Origin: UBA8438 sp963934795
GTDB lineage: Bacteria > Acidobacteriota > Vicinamibacteria > Vicinamibacterales > UBA8438
Length of the DNA stretch: 39,375 nucleotides
Direction: 5' to 3'
Assembly (NCBI GenBank): GCA_963934795.1
Contig: CAWWAF010000026.1
Coordinates: forward strand, 1-39,375
Below the pieces are notes generated by a model. It searched no databases and was not told where the DNA came from. It worked only from the letters and a program-made list of their open reading frames with translations. How positions within the stretch are numbered: the first letter of the stretch is position 1; each line of letters opens with the position of its first letter. Made by a program: the position numbers and the translations under genes. Shown piece after piece: positions 1 to 8,845 of this stretch.

Positions 1-2271
1 TCGACCGGGTCCATCGGGGGCACGGTGACCGATGAGAGTGGTGGCGTCATGCCGGGTGTCACCGTGAGTGCGGCGGGTGACGACGGCACGCGCTTCGGAG
101 TGAGTGACACGGACGGTCGGTACGAGATTTCCTCGCTCGCGACTGGACGGTATGAGGTTGAGGCACTGCTGCAAGGATTCAGTGGCGACCGCGTCTCGGT
201 CTCCGTCACAGGCGGCGCCGCGGCCTCGGCAAACCTGACGCTGGCGATCGCCGCCATGGCGGAGACTGTCACCGTGACCCGCACCGACCAGCCGCTGTCC
301 GTCGTGCCGAGTTCCATTACTGTCGTGAACCGGGACCAGATTGAGTTCGCCCAGCGCCGGACATCACTCGACGAGTCGCTCCGTGGTATCCCGGGGTTGT
401 TCGTCCAGAATCGTCGAAACTACGGCTTGTCGGGTGGCATCGGGATCAGCATCCGGGCGCCACAGCCGCGGTTCGGTCTGCGCGGGGTCGCCATCATCCA
501 GGACGGGATTCCTATCACCACCGCTGACGGCACGACGGAACCGGGCAACGTCGATCTGGGTTCCGTCGGACGCATCGAGGTCATCCGCGGACCAAGTTCC
601 GTGTTGTACGGCAACTCGGCCGGCGGCGTGATTAACCTCACCACCACCTTCAACCGGTCGCGCAAGTTGACGATTAGTCCCGATTTTCAGTTCGGGAGCT
701 ATGGCTTCAACCGGCAACAGATTCGTGCCGACGGAGGCGACGCCAAGACGCAGTTCATGTTCAGCGCGAGCCGTTTCGAGACCGACGGATTCCGGGGGAA
801 CGGCCACGCCGAGATCATGCAGACGAACCTCATGGTCCGCCGCGAATTGGGGCCGAACACTGAACTGCGCGGTGTCTTCAATTTCAACGACACGCCATAC
901 GCGGAGAGTCCGAGCTTTCTCAACGAGGCGGACGCGCGGGGTGAGCCGCTCAGGGACAGCAACGGGGCGTGTCTCTCAGGTGCCTGTATGGCGCGGGGCA
1001 TCGCCCTCTCACGCAATTGGGGCGAGGCCGCGAGACAGGGCCAGGGTGGCCTGACCCTCGAGCACCGATTCAGCGAGCAGGATCGCCTCCGAGTGACCGG
1101 GTGGGGCATGTGGCGGGATCTTGACGCAGTCGGCGCGTTTCGGAACGTTGAGCTCGGTCGGAACGGGTTCGGATTTCGGTCGGAGTATCTCGGCGGGACA
1201 CAGGCCGGCACTGTCGGTCTCGACTGGGCGGCGGGGTTTGATGTGTCCTCGCAGAATGACGACCGGATGGAATTCGCTCAGGTGAAACCGGCGGTAAGCG
1301 GGGGACGCGCGACGAGCGGGGCCCTGCGTGTCGACCAGACGGAAGATGTGTTATCCGCGGGGCCGTTTGCGCAGATCGGGATCTCGCCGAACGACCGCGT
1401 CCGGTTCAGCGCCGGTGTCCGGTGGGACCACTACAACTTCACGGCCGGCGACCGACGGCTCGATGATGGTGACCAGTCTGGCGACCGGACCATGAGTCAG
1501 GTGAGCCCGTCGGTCGGGGTGACGGTGGCGGCGGCAGACGGCGTCAACCTGTTCGGTAACGTGTCAACCGCCTACGAGACCCCGACCACTGTGGAGCTGT
1601 CCAATACCCCGACCGGTGCCGGTGGGTTCAATCAGGAGCTCGGCGCACAGGACTTGACCAATGTCGAGTTCGGCGCGCGTGGCTTGATCAGTCCGGCTCG
1701 GTTGCGTTACGAGGCGGTCGTGTTCGTGTCGACCGTGGACGACGCTCTTGTGTCGTTTCAGAACCCGGATGAACAGACCTTCTTCCGTAATGCTGGCAAG
1801 TCGTCACGCGACGGAGTGGAATTGTCGCTCGAATGGGTGCCGACCACCAGCTTTTCGACCCGGGTGGCCTACACGTATCAGAACTTCAAGTTCGAAGAGT
1901 TCACGACCGGCGGCAACGACTTTGCCGGGAACCTCGAGCCTGGTGCTCCGCCGCACCGCGTGTTCTTCGGTGCAAACTACACCGCCCCTTTCGGACTGCG
2001 ATCGTCAGCGAATGTGCGATGGGTTGATAGTTTTGCCGCGAACAACGCCAATACGGTTTACAACTGGTCCTACACGGTCGTCGACCTCCGATTCGGGTAT
2101 GACGGGAACTGGGGCGGGGTTGACGTGCGACCGTTCCTCGGGATCGACAACCTGTTCGATGAGCGGTACAACTCGTCGATTATCACAAACGCGTACGGCG
2201 GCCGATATTTCGAGCCGTCGCCGGACCGCGAGTTCTACGTCGGTCTGACGATCGGGACCGGCGTACGGTAA
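1..2271 (+). CDS. TonB-dependent outer-membrane receptor, PqqU/YncD-like (5' truncated by window)
   Basis: The reading frame is open from base 1, so the true start and signal peptide lie outside the window; GTG at 25 is only an internal codon. The N-terminus is a carboxypeptidase-regulatory beta-sandwich (about residues 1-80, with GGVMPGVTV). A plug domain follows (about 90-215) with GIPGLFVQNRRNY, QDGIPI and VEVIRGPSSVLYGNSAGG-like motifs, and then a 22-strand-type barrel. The plug and the C-terminal GGRYFEPSPDREFYVG closely resemble E. coli YncD (PqqU), the PQQ receptor, as recalled from memory. Energised import through TonB in the outer membrane is the family role; PQQ as substrate is inferred from this likeness and from the maturation genes that start 150 bases downstream. 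An iron or other chelate remains possible. The family call is firm and the substrate is moderate. Confidence 0.93.
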   Translation, partial: STGSIGGTVTDESGGVMPGVTVSAAGDDGTRFGVSDTDGRYEISSLATGRYEVEALLQGFSGDRVSVSVTGGAAASANLTLAIAAMAETVTVTRTDQPLSVVPSSITVVNRDQIEFAQRRTSLDESLRGIPGLFVQNRRNYGLSGGIGISIRAPQPRFGLRGVAIIQDGIPITTADGTTEPGNVDLGSVGRIEVIRGPSSVLYGNSAGGVINLTTTFNRSRKLTISPDFQFGSYGFNRQQIRADGGDAKTQFMFSASRFETDGFRGNGHAEIMQTNLMVRRELGPNTELRGVFNFNDTPYAESPSFLNEADARGEPLRDSNGACLSGACMARGIALSRNWGEAARQGQGGLTLEHRFSEQDRLRVTGWGMWRDLDAVGAFRNVELGRNGFGFRSEYLGGTQAGTVGLDWAAGFDVSSQNDDRMEFAQVKPAVSGGRATSGALRVDQTEDVLSAGPFAQIGISPNDRVRFSAGVRWDHYNFTAGDRRLDDGDQSGDRTMSQVSPSVGVTVAAADGVNLFGNVSTAYETPTTVELSNTPTGAGGFNQELGAQDLTNVEFGARGLISPARLRYEAVVFVSTVDDALVSFQNPDEQTFFRNAGKSSRDGVELSLEWVPTTSFSTRVAYTYQNFKFEEFTTGGNDFAGNLEPGAPPHRVFFGANYTAPFGLRSSANVRWVDSFAANNANTVYNWSYTVVDLRFGYDGNWGGVDVRPFLGIDNLFDERYNSSIITNAYGGRYFEPSPDREFYVGLTIGTGVR

Positions 2272-2304
2272 CGCGCGCGACGGACGCGCCGCGAGGGCGG
2301 CGGG

Positions 2305-2323
2305 CGGCCATTCGGCATGGCCG
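2305..2323. other. small hairpin after the receptor gene
   Basis: A perfect 7-bp inverted repeat (CGGCCAT and ATGGCCG) with a 5-base loop lies about 35 bases after the receptor stop. No T-run follows, so it is not a clear intrinsic terminator. It may slow or partly end transcription before the mxa-like genes. Confidence 0.3.
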
Positions 2324-2422
2324 GCAGGCACGGAGAGCGACCTGACGCTATGGTCGGCTAGGAATCAGGGCGGCGTCACGCCGCTCGACGAGTAGTTCAC
2401 GGAAGGGAGAGCACGCGCATTC

Positions 2423-3538
2423 ATGACCGTTCAACCCGCTCAAGAGATGGGCTTCGACCGCGCCAACGAAGTAGTTCAGCGGTTCCAGAAGGAGTCCACA
2501 AAGTGGCTCTACGGTCTCGATGAGGCTGCTCGCACGCTGTCCTGGGCGTTCTTTACGCTCTTGCCGTATACCGACAAGCTGAGTCAGAGCAAACTGCTGC
2601 GCCAGCCGCACGTGATGTTCAGAGGGCCGACCGGGACAGGCAAGACCGACCTGGTCAGCGCATGTGCAATGGCGATCGACGCCAAGTTCGAGCGCATCCA
2701 GGGGATGCCCACCTACATGCCCGAGGACATCCTCGGCTACGAGACGATCGTCGAGGGCACCGACGGCAGCCGGAAGCTGGTGTTCAAGCCGGGCAAGTTG
2801 ATGGCGCACATCGTGCTGATCGACGAGGACAACCGGTTGTCTGGCAAGACCAAGGCGGCGGTGCTCGAAGGCATGGAGGAGAGTTCGGCCACGCTGAGCT
2901 CGGACTACGGCAACCTTGCCGAGGGCAAGATATTGCCATTGTTTCCGCTGTCGTGCGATTTCGCCGACATCACCGGCCCGCGCTTCTTCATGGTCATCTG
3001 CACCGAGAACATCTTCGGTGAAGAAGAAGGCACCTTCGCGAACCCGGTGGCGCAGCTCGATCGCACCACGTTGTCCATCAACATGATGGACCCGGAGAAG
3101 GAAGAGGACGAGTACAACATCAGCGCGCGGAACGTGGTCGGCCGGAAGGTCGAGAAGCTGACGAACCTGTATGAGGTGCTCGAGATCGCGCAATACATCT
3201 ACGACAACGTCGAGATGTCTGAGTACGGCCAGCAATACAAGGTGCGGCTCATTCGCAACACTCGTCCGCATCGTGTGCAGGGGCGAGCGGCTCGCACAGT
3301 CAAGGAATACATCCGGGTTGGGATCTCGCCGCGTGTGCATTTCCACATCGAGGCAGTGGCGCGCACCTTCGCGTTCTTCAACGGGGACTTGAAAGTGACG
3401 CCCGACCACATCAAGGCGGTGGCTGGCCCCGTGTTGGCTCACCGACTGGTGCTGCGCGAGGGGATGGAGTTCTCGGTCGACAAGGACGAGCTGTTGCAGC
3501 AAATCCTGCGGGACATGGAGGTTCCGCCGTGGAAGTAG
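2423..3538 (+). CDS. mxaR: MoxR-family AAA+ ATPase (MxaR-like)
   Basis: This 371-residue AAA+ ATPase carries Walker A GPTGTGKT (68-75) and Walker B HIVLIDEDNR (129-138). A MoxR-type stretch, GTFANPVAQLDR, contains the expected arginine finger. MoxR ATPases work as chaperone-like remodellers together with VWA proteins. In methylotrophs MxaR is encoded with mxaS, A, C, K and L and acts in maturing the PQQ methanol dehydrogenase. The Walker B here reads DEDNR where MoxR proteins usually read DEINR, and the F that normally follows the LDR finger is missing. ATG 2423 has a purine-rich GGAAGGGAG at 2401-2409, somewhat distant. The gene overlaps the next by 10 bases, which suggests coupled translation. 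The family is certain; the mxa role rests on gene order. Confidence 0.9.
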   Translation: MTVQPAQEMGFDRANEVVQRFQKESTKWLYGLDEAARTLSWAFFTLLPYTDKLSQSKLLRQPHVMFRGPTGTGKTDLVSACAMAIDAKFERIQGMPTYMPEDILGYETIVEGTDGSRKLVFKPGKLMAHIVLIDEDNRLSGKTKAAVLEGMEESSATLSSDYGNLAEGKILPLFPLSCDFADITGPRFFMVICTENIFGEEEGTFANPVAQLDRTTLSINMMDPEKEEDEYNISARNVVGRKVEKLTNLYEVLEIAQYIYDNVEMSEYGQQYKVRLIRNTRPHRVQGRAARTVKEYIRVGISPRVHFHIEAVARTFAFFNGDLKVTPDHIKAVAGPVLAHRLVLREGMEFSVDKDELLQQILRDMEVPPWK

Positions 3539-4446
3539 AGGAACTTTATGCTCGGTTTCGTGACATCAAGCACGGGATTCGAGCGCGAAAGCCCTCTACG
3601 AGCATGCACTTCGGCGAGCACAAGAGCGGATACAAGGGCGCTGGCTACGATATCGTTGGGGTCGAGCAATGGAGACCGGGACAGCCGCTGAAGGACGTCG
3701 CATGGAACATCAGCATGCGCACGTATCCGGAGAAGCTCTACCGTATCGAGCGTATGGAGCCCAAGGAGCTCCGCACGCTGATCGTGTGCGACCTGTCCTA
3801 TTCCACGCTGTTTCAGGTGTCGCAGGCCTCAACCAAGGCGCTGTTGATGCTGGACCTGCTCGGCAACATCGGGCTCACCCGGTCCAACGTCAGGGATCCG
3901 GTAGGGTTGCTGGGGTACTCCGATCGCATCGAACTTTTCATGCGGCCGAAGCTGGGATCGTCGCAGATCTTCCACATGGCCCATCAGATCTTCGACAAGT
4001 TGAATCTCGAGCGCGAGTTTCCGAAAAAGCGGCCTGCCGATCTTCGAGTGGCGCTCAATTTCATGCTGGCGCGGCTCAAGAACCGGCACTCGGTCGTGTT
4101 GTTGACCGACCTCGTGGACATCGTGAACGACCCGGACTCCATCGACTTCAAACGACTGAGGACACTCGGGTCGAAGCACGATATGATCGTGCTCATTCTC
4201 GATGATCCACACGAGTTTCGCGTCAAGAGCCGTTTCGGCTATATCCGAATTTCGGATATGGAGACGGGCAAGCAGACCGTGATCTCAGCCCGCAAAGCCG
4301 CCGCCATCCGTCGTCGAATCGAAGAGATACGCGCCACCGTGGTGTACAGGTTGAAGCGCAAGGCCGGTATCGATGCCTGCGTGCTGACACCGGACAATCA
4401 CGTTGAGGAGCTGCCCAAGTTCCTGATTTCGCGCACCGCACGGTAA
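3529..4446 (+). CDS. mxaS: DUF58 protein (MxaS-like)
   Basis: This is a 305-residue DUF58 protein. The hallmark block GYDIVGVEQWRPGQ (40-52) is followed by a VWA-like core with DLSYS at 88-92, matching the metal-binding DxSxS pattern, and later LLTDLVD. DUF58 proteins are the usual partners of MoxR ATPases, and in mxa clusters this position is mxaS. No signal peptide or membrane segment is evident, so it is probably cytoplasmic. The start is GTG 3529, inside the end of the MoxR gene (stop 3536-3538). That start gives the expected N-terminus and tight coupling. Its exact biochemical role in methanol dehydrogenase maturation is not settled even in model methylotrophs. Confidence 0.88.
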   Translation: MEVEELYARFRDIKHGIRARKPSTSMHFGEHKSGYKGAGYDIVGVEQWRPGQPLKDVAWNISMRTYPEKLYRIERMEPKELRTLIVCDLSYSTLFQVSQASTKALLMLDLLGNIGLTRSNVRDPVGLLGYSDRIELFMRPKLGSSQIFHMAHQIFDKLNLEREFPKKRPADLRVALNFMLARLKNRHSVVLLTDLVDIVNDPDSIDFKRLRTLGSKHDMIVLILDDPHEFRVKSRFGYIRISDMETGKQTVISARKAAAIRRRIEEIRATVVYRLKRKAGIDACVLTPDNHVEELPKFLISRTAR

Positions 4447-4457
4447 GGGATCAACAG

Positions 4458-5597
4458 GTGGACATGATACGCACCATGAGCATGCTAGGTAAGACCCGAA
4501 CGCCACGTACATTCGTGATCGCACTCAGCGTCCTGTTTCTGGTTTCGGCGGCCGCGCGGGCCCAGCCACCAGCGGTCGAGGAGGCCCCGACGGGGCCGGT
4601 GCGGGTGGAGACGTTGGAGCTCGAACCCACGGTCGTCAAGACCGGCGATCTGATAACGCAGCGCTATCGGCTCCGATTTCCGGACCTCGTTGCGGATGGC
4701 CAGGAGATCATCATTCTCGAAGACCGGGTGGCGCCGGAGGCACTGCCGGTCCACCCCTTCGAAGGGGTCTCGTTGACCGTCGAGAAGGACCTCGTCGACG
4801 GCGAGTACATCTGGGACTTCGTGTATGGGTTTCGACTGGTCGACCCGAACAAGATGACCTATCTGTTGCCGAACTTCAGCTTCTACTATCTGGTGCGCGA
4901 CCTGGGCGAGGAGATCGAAGACGCCGAGGTGCAGCAGGTCGACGGCGGGCAAGGGCTCGTCCGCTACGTGACGTCGATTACCGATGAGCCGCTGTTGGAT
5001 ATTCGCGACACCATCGAGCTTGGCGCGTTCGCCGGGCGCGCCACGTTCTTTCAGACTCTGGGCTGGGCGGTGGCTCCGGTGCCGCTGCTGCTCTGGTTTG
5101 TGATGCTCTTGCGATTCGCGCGCAAACCAAAGGCCGTTTCGCTTGAAAAACAGCAAGAGGCCGACGAACTGGCGAGACTGGAAGCGCAGGTTCCGATACA
5201 GCCCTCGATCTGGGAGGCACGGCGCGCGGTCAATCGAGAGCTAAAGACGCTGCAAGATTTGCCGCCCGGCGCGGACGCCGAGCAGCTCGCCGGTTACGAG
5301 CGCGGTATGGTCCTGGCGTTGCGCGACTATTTTCTTGCCGATATCTCGGAGCTGGTTCCCGGCGATACGTCGCTGGACATGCAGCGGCACATCAGCGGGT
5401 TGAAGGATGGTCACCGCCGGGAGGCGCTCGGGGTGCTTGCGGAGCGTCTCGTGGCCTATCAGGGAGGCCTCGAAACCGACGGGGCCGCGCCGATCGACAG
5501 TCCACCGCTTGAGGCAGACGTCCTGGCCGGCGCGCTCGCGAAGCTGCGACCGCATGTCCGGCTCCTGAACAATATCAAGTCGCTGGTCGGGCGCTAG
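4458..5597 (+). CDS. mxaA: secreted, membrane-anchored protein in the MxaA position
   Basis: The 379-residue product has an N-terminal signal sequence ending near ARAQ (about 36). A periplasmic beta-rich region (about 40-190) follows, then one membrane segment near 200-217 (AVAPVPLLLWFVMLL), and a helical cytoplasmic tail of about 160 residues. This topology and the place between the DUF58 and VWA genes match MxaA, which in methylotrophs is needed for active, calcium-containing methanol dehydrogenase. BatD-type proteins of Bat operons have a similar plan and are the main alternative. GTG 4458 has GGGA 7 bases upstream; ATG 4464, 4476 or 4482 could also serve. The function is inferred from synteny. 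Confidence 0.7.
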   Translation: MDMIRTMSMLGKTRTPRTFVIALSVLFLVSAAARAQPPAVEEAPTGPVRVETLELEPTVVKTGDLITQRYRLRFPDLVADGQEIIILEDRVAPEALPVHPFEGVSLTVEKDLVDGEYIWDFVYGFRLVDPNKMTYLLPNFSFYYLVRDLGEEIEDAEVQQVDGGQGLVRYVTSITDEPLLDIRDTIELGAFAGRATFFQTLGWAVAPVPLLLWFVMLLRFARKPKAVSLEKQQEADELARLEAQVPIQPSIWEARRAVNRELKTLQDLPPGADAEQLAGYERGMVLALRDYFLADISELVPGDTSLDMQRHISGLKDGHRREALGVLAERLVAYQGGLETDGAAPIDSPPLEADVLAGALAKLRPHVRLLNNIKSLVGR

Positions 5598-5628
5598 CGC
5601 TGCTCGATCGAAGAAGCGGGTCACGACG

Positions 5629-6759
5629 ATGTTGATGCCCTGGAACCAGCTGGTCGCATTCCTCGACTCGGGGATCCGCGAGCTGATCGACACGGACTTC
5701 CAGCAGATCCGCTACGGCGACGTCGGCATGGCGGTGGCGTTGGCGATCGCGGTCGGCGTCATCCTGACGCTGACGCTGATGCGCCTGGCCGCGATGCGGA
5801 AGCGTCATTCGCGGCAGCACTCGGGGTACATCATTCGGCCAGCGCATCGTAAGCGCCTCTGGATCAGAGCGCTGCATACGGCGCCCAAGGCGTTCTTGGT
5901 GGCCGCGGTCGCGATGCTGATCTTCTCTATTGCCGATCCGTTCCTCACCGCGACGGAAGAAGTGAGCGGCTACGTCGAGTCCCGGGTCCGGATCGATCTG
6001 GTCGACACCTCGGGCTCGATGGCCTGGGAGTTTCCGGACACCAATAAGTCGAAGGCCGAGGTGGCCCGCGACGCGCATCTCGCGTTCCTTGAGATGCGTA
6101 AGGAGAAGAACGACCGGGTGTCGTTGTGGCTGTTTTCCACCTATCCGTACATGGTGGACGACTTCGTCATGGACGACGAGCTGTACTACTACCAGGTCTG
6201 GGACGCGCCGTACGTGATGACCCAGCGGCTGGACAAGGCAATGGTGGTACCGCGTGACAAGGTGCGGATTATTCCGGCCGAGGGCGATACGAACATTATT
6301 CGGCCATTGCAGGACATCGTGAAGCACTTCGATCGCGACGAGGCGACAGTCGGGCGCGAGGCGAACCAGAACCGCGCGGTGCTGATCATCACCGACGCCG
6401 CTGTCGACGAGTTTCCGGACGCGGAGTTCGCCGAACTCGCTAGGCGGAACATCGTGCCCTACCTCATCTACATCAATACCAGCGATGCCCGGTCGGCGAG
6501 TTTTCTCCACCCGACGGTGCCCCAGCTGGTAGCGCAAATTCAGGAATATGGTGGGGACTATTTCGACGTCACCAGTGAGGACAGCCTGTTGCGGGCGTAC
6601 GAAGCGATCGACGAACGCGAGGCGGTGCGCGTCGAGTTGAAGCACCGCGCGTTGAAGGTTCCGATTTTTCCGCGGTTTCTTTTGGTGGCGATGGGGTTGC
6701 TGGTGATCGGCATTCCCCTGGGGTTCGTCTCCGAGTTGGTGTGGGGCACGAGCCCGTAG
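5629..6759 (+). CDS. mxaC: VWA-domain membrane protein (MxaC-like)
   Basis: This 376-residue protein has membrane segments near 33-54 and 87-104, a von Willebrand A domain from about 120, and a last membrane segment near 347-368. The MIDAS site is visible as DTSGS (126-130). The later TDG of most VWA domains reads TDA (IITDAAVDEF). It occupies the place of mxaC. VWA proteins of MoxR systems are thought to present client proteins or metals to the ATPase partner. The VWA domain should face the side between the second and third membrane segments; which side that is cannot be read directly. The start ATG 5629 follows the previous stop by 31 bases. Confidence 0.82.
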   Translation: MLMPWNQLVAFLDSGIRELIDTDFQQIRYGDVGMAVALAIAVGVILTLTLMRLAAMRKRHSRQHSGYIIRPAHRKRLWIRALHTAPKAFLVAAVAMLIFSIADPFLTATEEVSGYVESRVRIDLVDTSGSMAWEFPDTNKSKAEVARDAHLAFLEMRKEKNDRVSLWLFSTYPYMVDDFVMDDELYYYQVWDAPYVMTQRLDKAMVVPRDKVRIIPAEGDTNIIRPLQDIVKHFDRDEATVGREANQNRAVLIITDAAVDEFPDAEFAELARRNIVPYLIYINTSDARSASFLHPTVPQLVAQIQEYGGDYFDVTSEDSLLRAYEAIDEREAVRVELKHRALKVPIFPRFLLVAMGLLVIGIPLGFVSELVWGTSP

Positions 6760-6775
6760 GACACAAGGAAAGACG

Positions 6776-7441
6776 ATGCGACTAACAGACCTGATCGATA
6801 AAGAGCACTCCTTCCGGTACCTCGTCGGCTTCGTGCTGGCGTTGTTGTTCTTTATTGCCATCTCGGTACCCTCCAATAGCCTGGCCGGGTTCTACACGAA
6901 CCTCGAGGGACTGAGTGACAGCGTTGAGCGTTCTGACTTCTCCACGGCCGAAGAGCAGCTCGCCGAGGTGTCGTCGTTCTACGAGGGGAGCCGCGCCTGG
7001 GGTATGCAGGGACTGGTGGACTCCTATCTGTTCCAGGACGCGTTCCTGCAGCAGGCGTCGTACAGCTATCTCACGGGCGACTATCAAACCGTGGTCGACG
7101 ACCTCGCGGATGAGATTGACGACCCGCGGGCTTCGCAGCTGCTGGCGAGCGCGAAGTTCATGCTTGCACGTGAGCGGTATCGCGCGATTGACCCAGAGAG
7201 TGCCAACGCGCAGATTGAGAAAGAGGCGATCATCCTCGAAGTGATGGAGACGGTGAACGCCGACTACGAGCGGGCACTGCGTGGCGATCTGACTGACCGC
7301 TTCGACTACAAGTGGAACTACGACTTGACCAGCAACCCGGAGGCGATTCGCCGCGCGCTCGAGGAGCCACGCGAGATTGAGCCCCCGGAGCTGGAGCAAA
7401 TGAAGGGTGAGGGCACCCCCGTTCGTCGCCGTCGCGGCTAG
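6776..7441 (+). CDS. mxaK: small membrane-anchored helical protein (MxaK-like)
   Basis: The 221-residue product has one N-terminal membrane segment (about 15-37) and then an alpha-helical, acidic domain with TPR-like character. It ends in a proline-rich and basic tail (GTPVRRRRG). No enzyme motif is visible. The size, topology and position between two VWA genes match MxaK, a poorly understood component needed for methanol dehydrogenase activity in methylotrophs. ATG 6776 has a good AAGGAAAG ribosome-binding site about 6 bases upstream, and the gap to the previous gene is 16 bases. On its own the sequence would be called hypothetical; the assignment depends on the conserved order. Confidence 0.65.
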   Translation: MRLTDLIDKEHSFRYLVGFVLALLFFIAISVPSNSLAGFYTNLEGLSDSVERSDFSTAEEQLAEVSSFYEGSRAWGMQGLVDSYLFQDAFLQQASYSYLTGDYQTVVDDLADEIDDPRASQLLASAKFMLARERYRAIDPESANAQIEKEAIILEVMETVNADYERALRGDLTDRFDYKWNYDLTSNPEAIRRALEEPREIEPPELEQMKGEGTPVRRRRG

Positions 7442-7488
7442 GCTCAGCCGACTGACGGACCTGAAGGCCGCCCACCACCACACGCGCC

Positions 7489-8577
7489 ATGGACGCCATC
7501 ACCAGCCTCTTTCGGGACAGCGTCGAGTTCTCGAACCCTGAGTATCTGGCGATCGTGCCGATCGCCGGCTTGATTCTGGTATTTGGCCTGATCGTCTTCG
7601 CCTTCCGGTTGGTGCTTCGACCTGCCCGGACAGAAGGGTCGCGGTATCCCGTCTTCGGCCACATCAAGTTCTGGTTCTTCGCGATCGCCGCGTTGACGCT
7701 GGTGGCCGTCGCCGCCGCTAGGCCGTTCTGGGTGTACGGCGGGTCCAGTTTTAAACGGGGAGATGTCGACGTGATCGTCGCCATCGATGCCTCCGCGTCC
7801 ATGTGGGTCAAGGATCTTGGGCCCTCACGGCTCGAACTCGGCGTCCGGGAAGCGCTGGGTCTGTATACCCAGGACATCTTGACACCGGGTGACCGGACGG
7901 CACTGTTTGTCTGGGGGACTACCGCACTGCGCCGGGCACACCTGTCGGCCAATGCCGAGCGCTTCATCGAGGAGGTCGGGCGCATCGGGCCACCGCCCTC
8001 TCTGACCGGTGATGCATTTCCCTGGGACAGCGATATCGCGACCGCCTTCGAAGCGATCTATTTGTCGCTGGACAATCAGGACCGTTTCGAATCGGGTGAT
8101 GACGGCTGGTTGCCGGAGGAGCGGAACGATCGGTTGGTGCTGCTCTTCACCGATGGCGATTTTCTCATCGATGCGGAACAGCGCAGTCGTCTCGATGTCG
8201 CGCTGGCTGAGTTCCGTCAGCGTGGTCTGGTGATCTACCCGGTGGGGATCGGGAGTCGCACCGGCGCGAATGTCGACTCGGTATTGCTCGACTACGTCCG
8301 CGGTGTTGACTACGACGAGACCTTGGAGGCGGACCTCGAAGGGCAGCGCACCCGCTTGGGCGTCGACGGAATCGGTATGCTGGAACAGCGCACGAGTGGG
8401 CGCTCGTTCCTACTCGACAGTACGCAGCTATCCTCCGCCACGTTCTTGGGTAACGTCGTGGACAACCATCGCAGCATCTCCTTCCAGCTCATTCCGTCCG
8501 AAGACAAACAGGAGGTGTGGCAGTGGGTGGTCATGCTCGCTATCTTTCTGTTCGTCCTGGCCATGTTGTTTTATTGA
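7489..8577 (+). CDS. mxaL: VWA-domain membrane protein (MxaL-like)
   Basis: This 362-residue protein has two N-terminal membrane segments (about 21-44 and 61-78), a VWA domain with an intact MIDAS DASAS (100-104) and LFTDGD, and a C-terminal membrane segment (341-362). It differs from the upstream VWA protein and fits the mxaL slot, the last of the R-S-A-C-K-L order. BatA/BatB proteins share this plan, so a Bat-type stress system is the alternative. However, the lack of BatC/BatE-type TPR genes and the two unlike VWA genes flanking a small membrane gene favour mxa. ATG 7489 is chosen; no strong ribosome-binding site is seen. Confidence 0.82.
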   Translation: MDAITSLFRDSVEFSNPEYLAIVPIAGLILVFGLIVFAFRLVLRPARTEGSRYPVFGHIKFWFFAIAALTLVAVAAARPFWVYGGSSFKRGDVDVIVAIDASASMWVKDLGPSRLELGVREALGLYTQDILTPGDRTALFVWGTTALRRAHLSANAERFIEEVGRIGPPPSLTGDAFPWDSDIATAFEAIYLSLDNQDRFESGDDGWLPEERNDRLVLLFTDGDFLIDAEQRSRLDVALAEFRQRGLVIYPVGIGSRTGANVDSVLLDYVRGVDYDETLEADLEGQRTRLGVDGIGMLEQRTSGRSFLLDSTQLSSATFLGNVVDNHRSISFQLIPSEDKQEVWQWVVMLAIFLFVLAMLFY

Positions 8578-8593
8578 CCGGGCGGGACGATGT

Positions 8594-8833
8594 CGCGCAT
8601 CTCAGAACGTCACGACCGAGGACGGTTACGCCATCGGGCTCGCGGCACCGGGTGAGGTGGCGCCGCTCCCCGCGATCGAGCGGCGGGCCTCGGCGGTGTT
8701 CGAGGACTGGTTGAATCAGACCGGACTGAATTCGAAACGGCTCCAACGCGTCAGCTCCCTCAAGGAGCTCGCTCAAGCCCATCGCGAGAGGCCGGAGGTG
8801 CGACGAGCTACGCCACTGACACCGTGTGATTGA
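8594..8833 (+). pseudogene. N-terminal remnant of a GNAT acetyltransferase
   Basis: Between two intact genes an open frame without a good start codon encodes a stretch with GYAIGLAAPGEVAPLPAIER. This is the typical first strand and helix of GNAT N-acetyltransferases, and it is followed by a plausible second helix ending KELAQAHRE. The resemblance then stops. The acetyl-CoA binding half is absent, and the frame ends 13 bases before the next gene. It is most simply a decayed or truncated gene. A short expressed peptide cannot be excluded but would lack the catalytic fold. Confidence 0.5.
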
Positions 8834-8845
8834 GGAGGGGGACAA

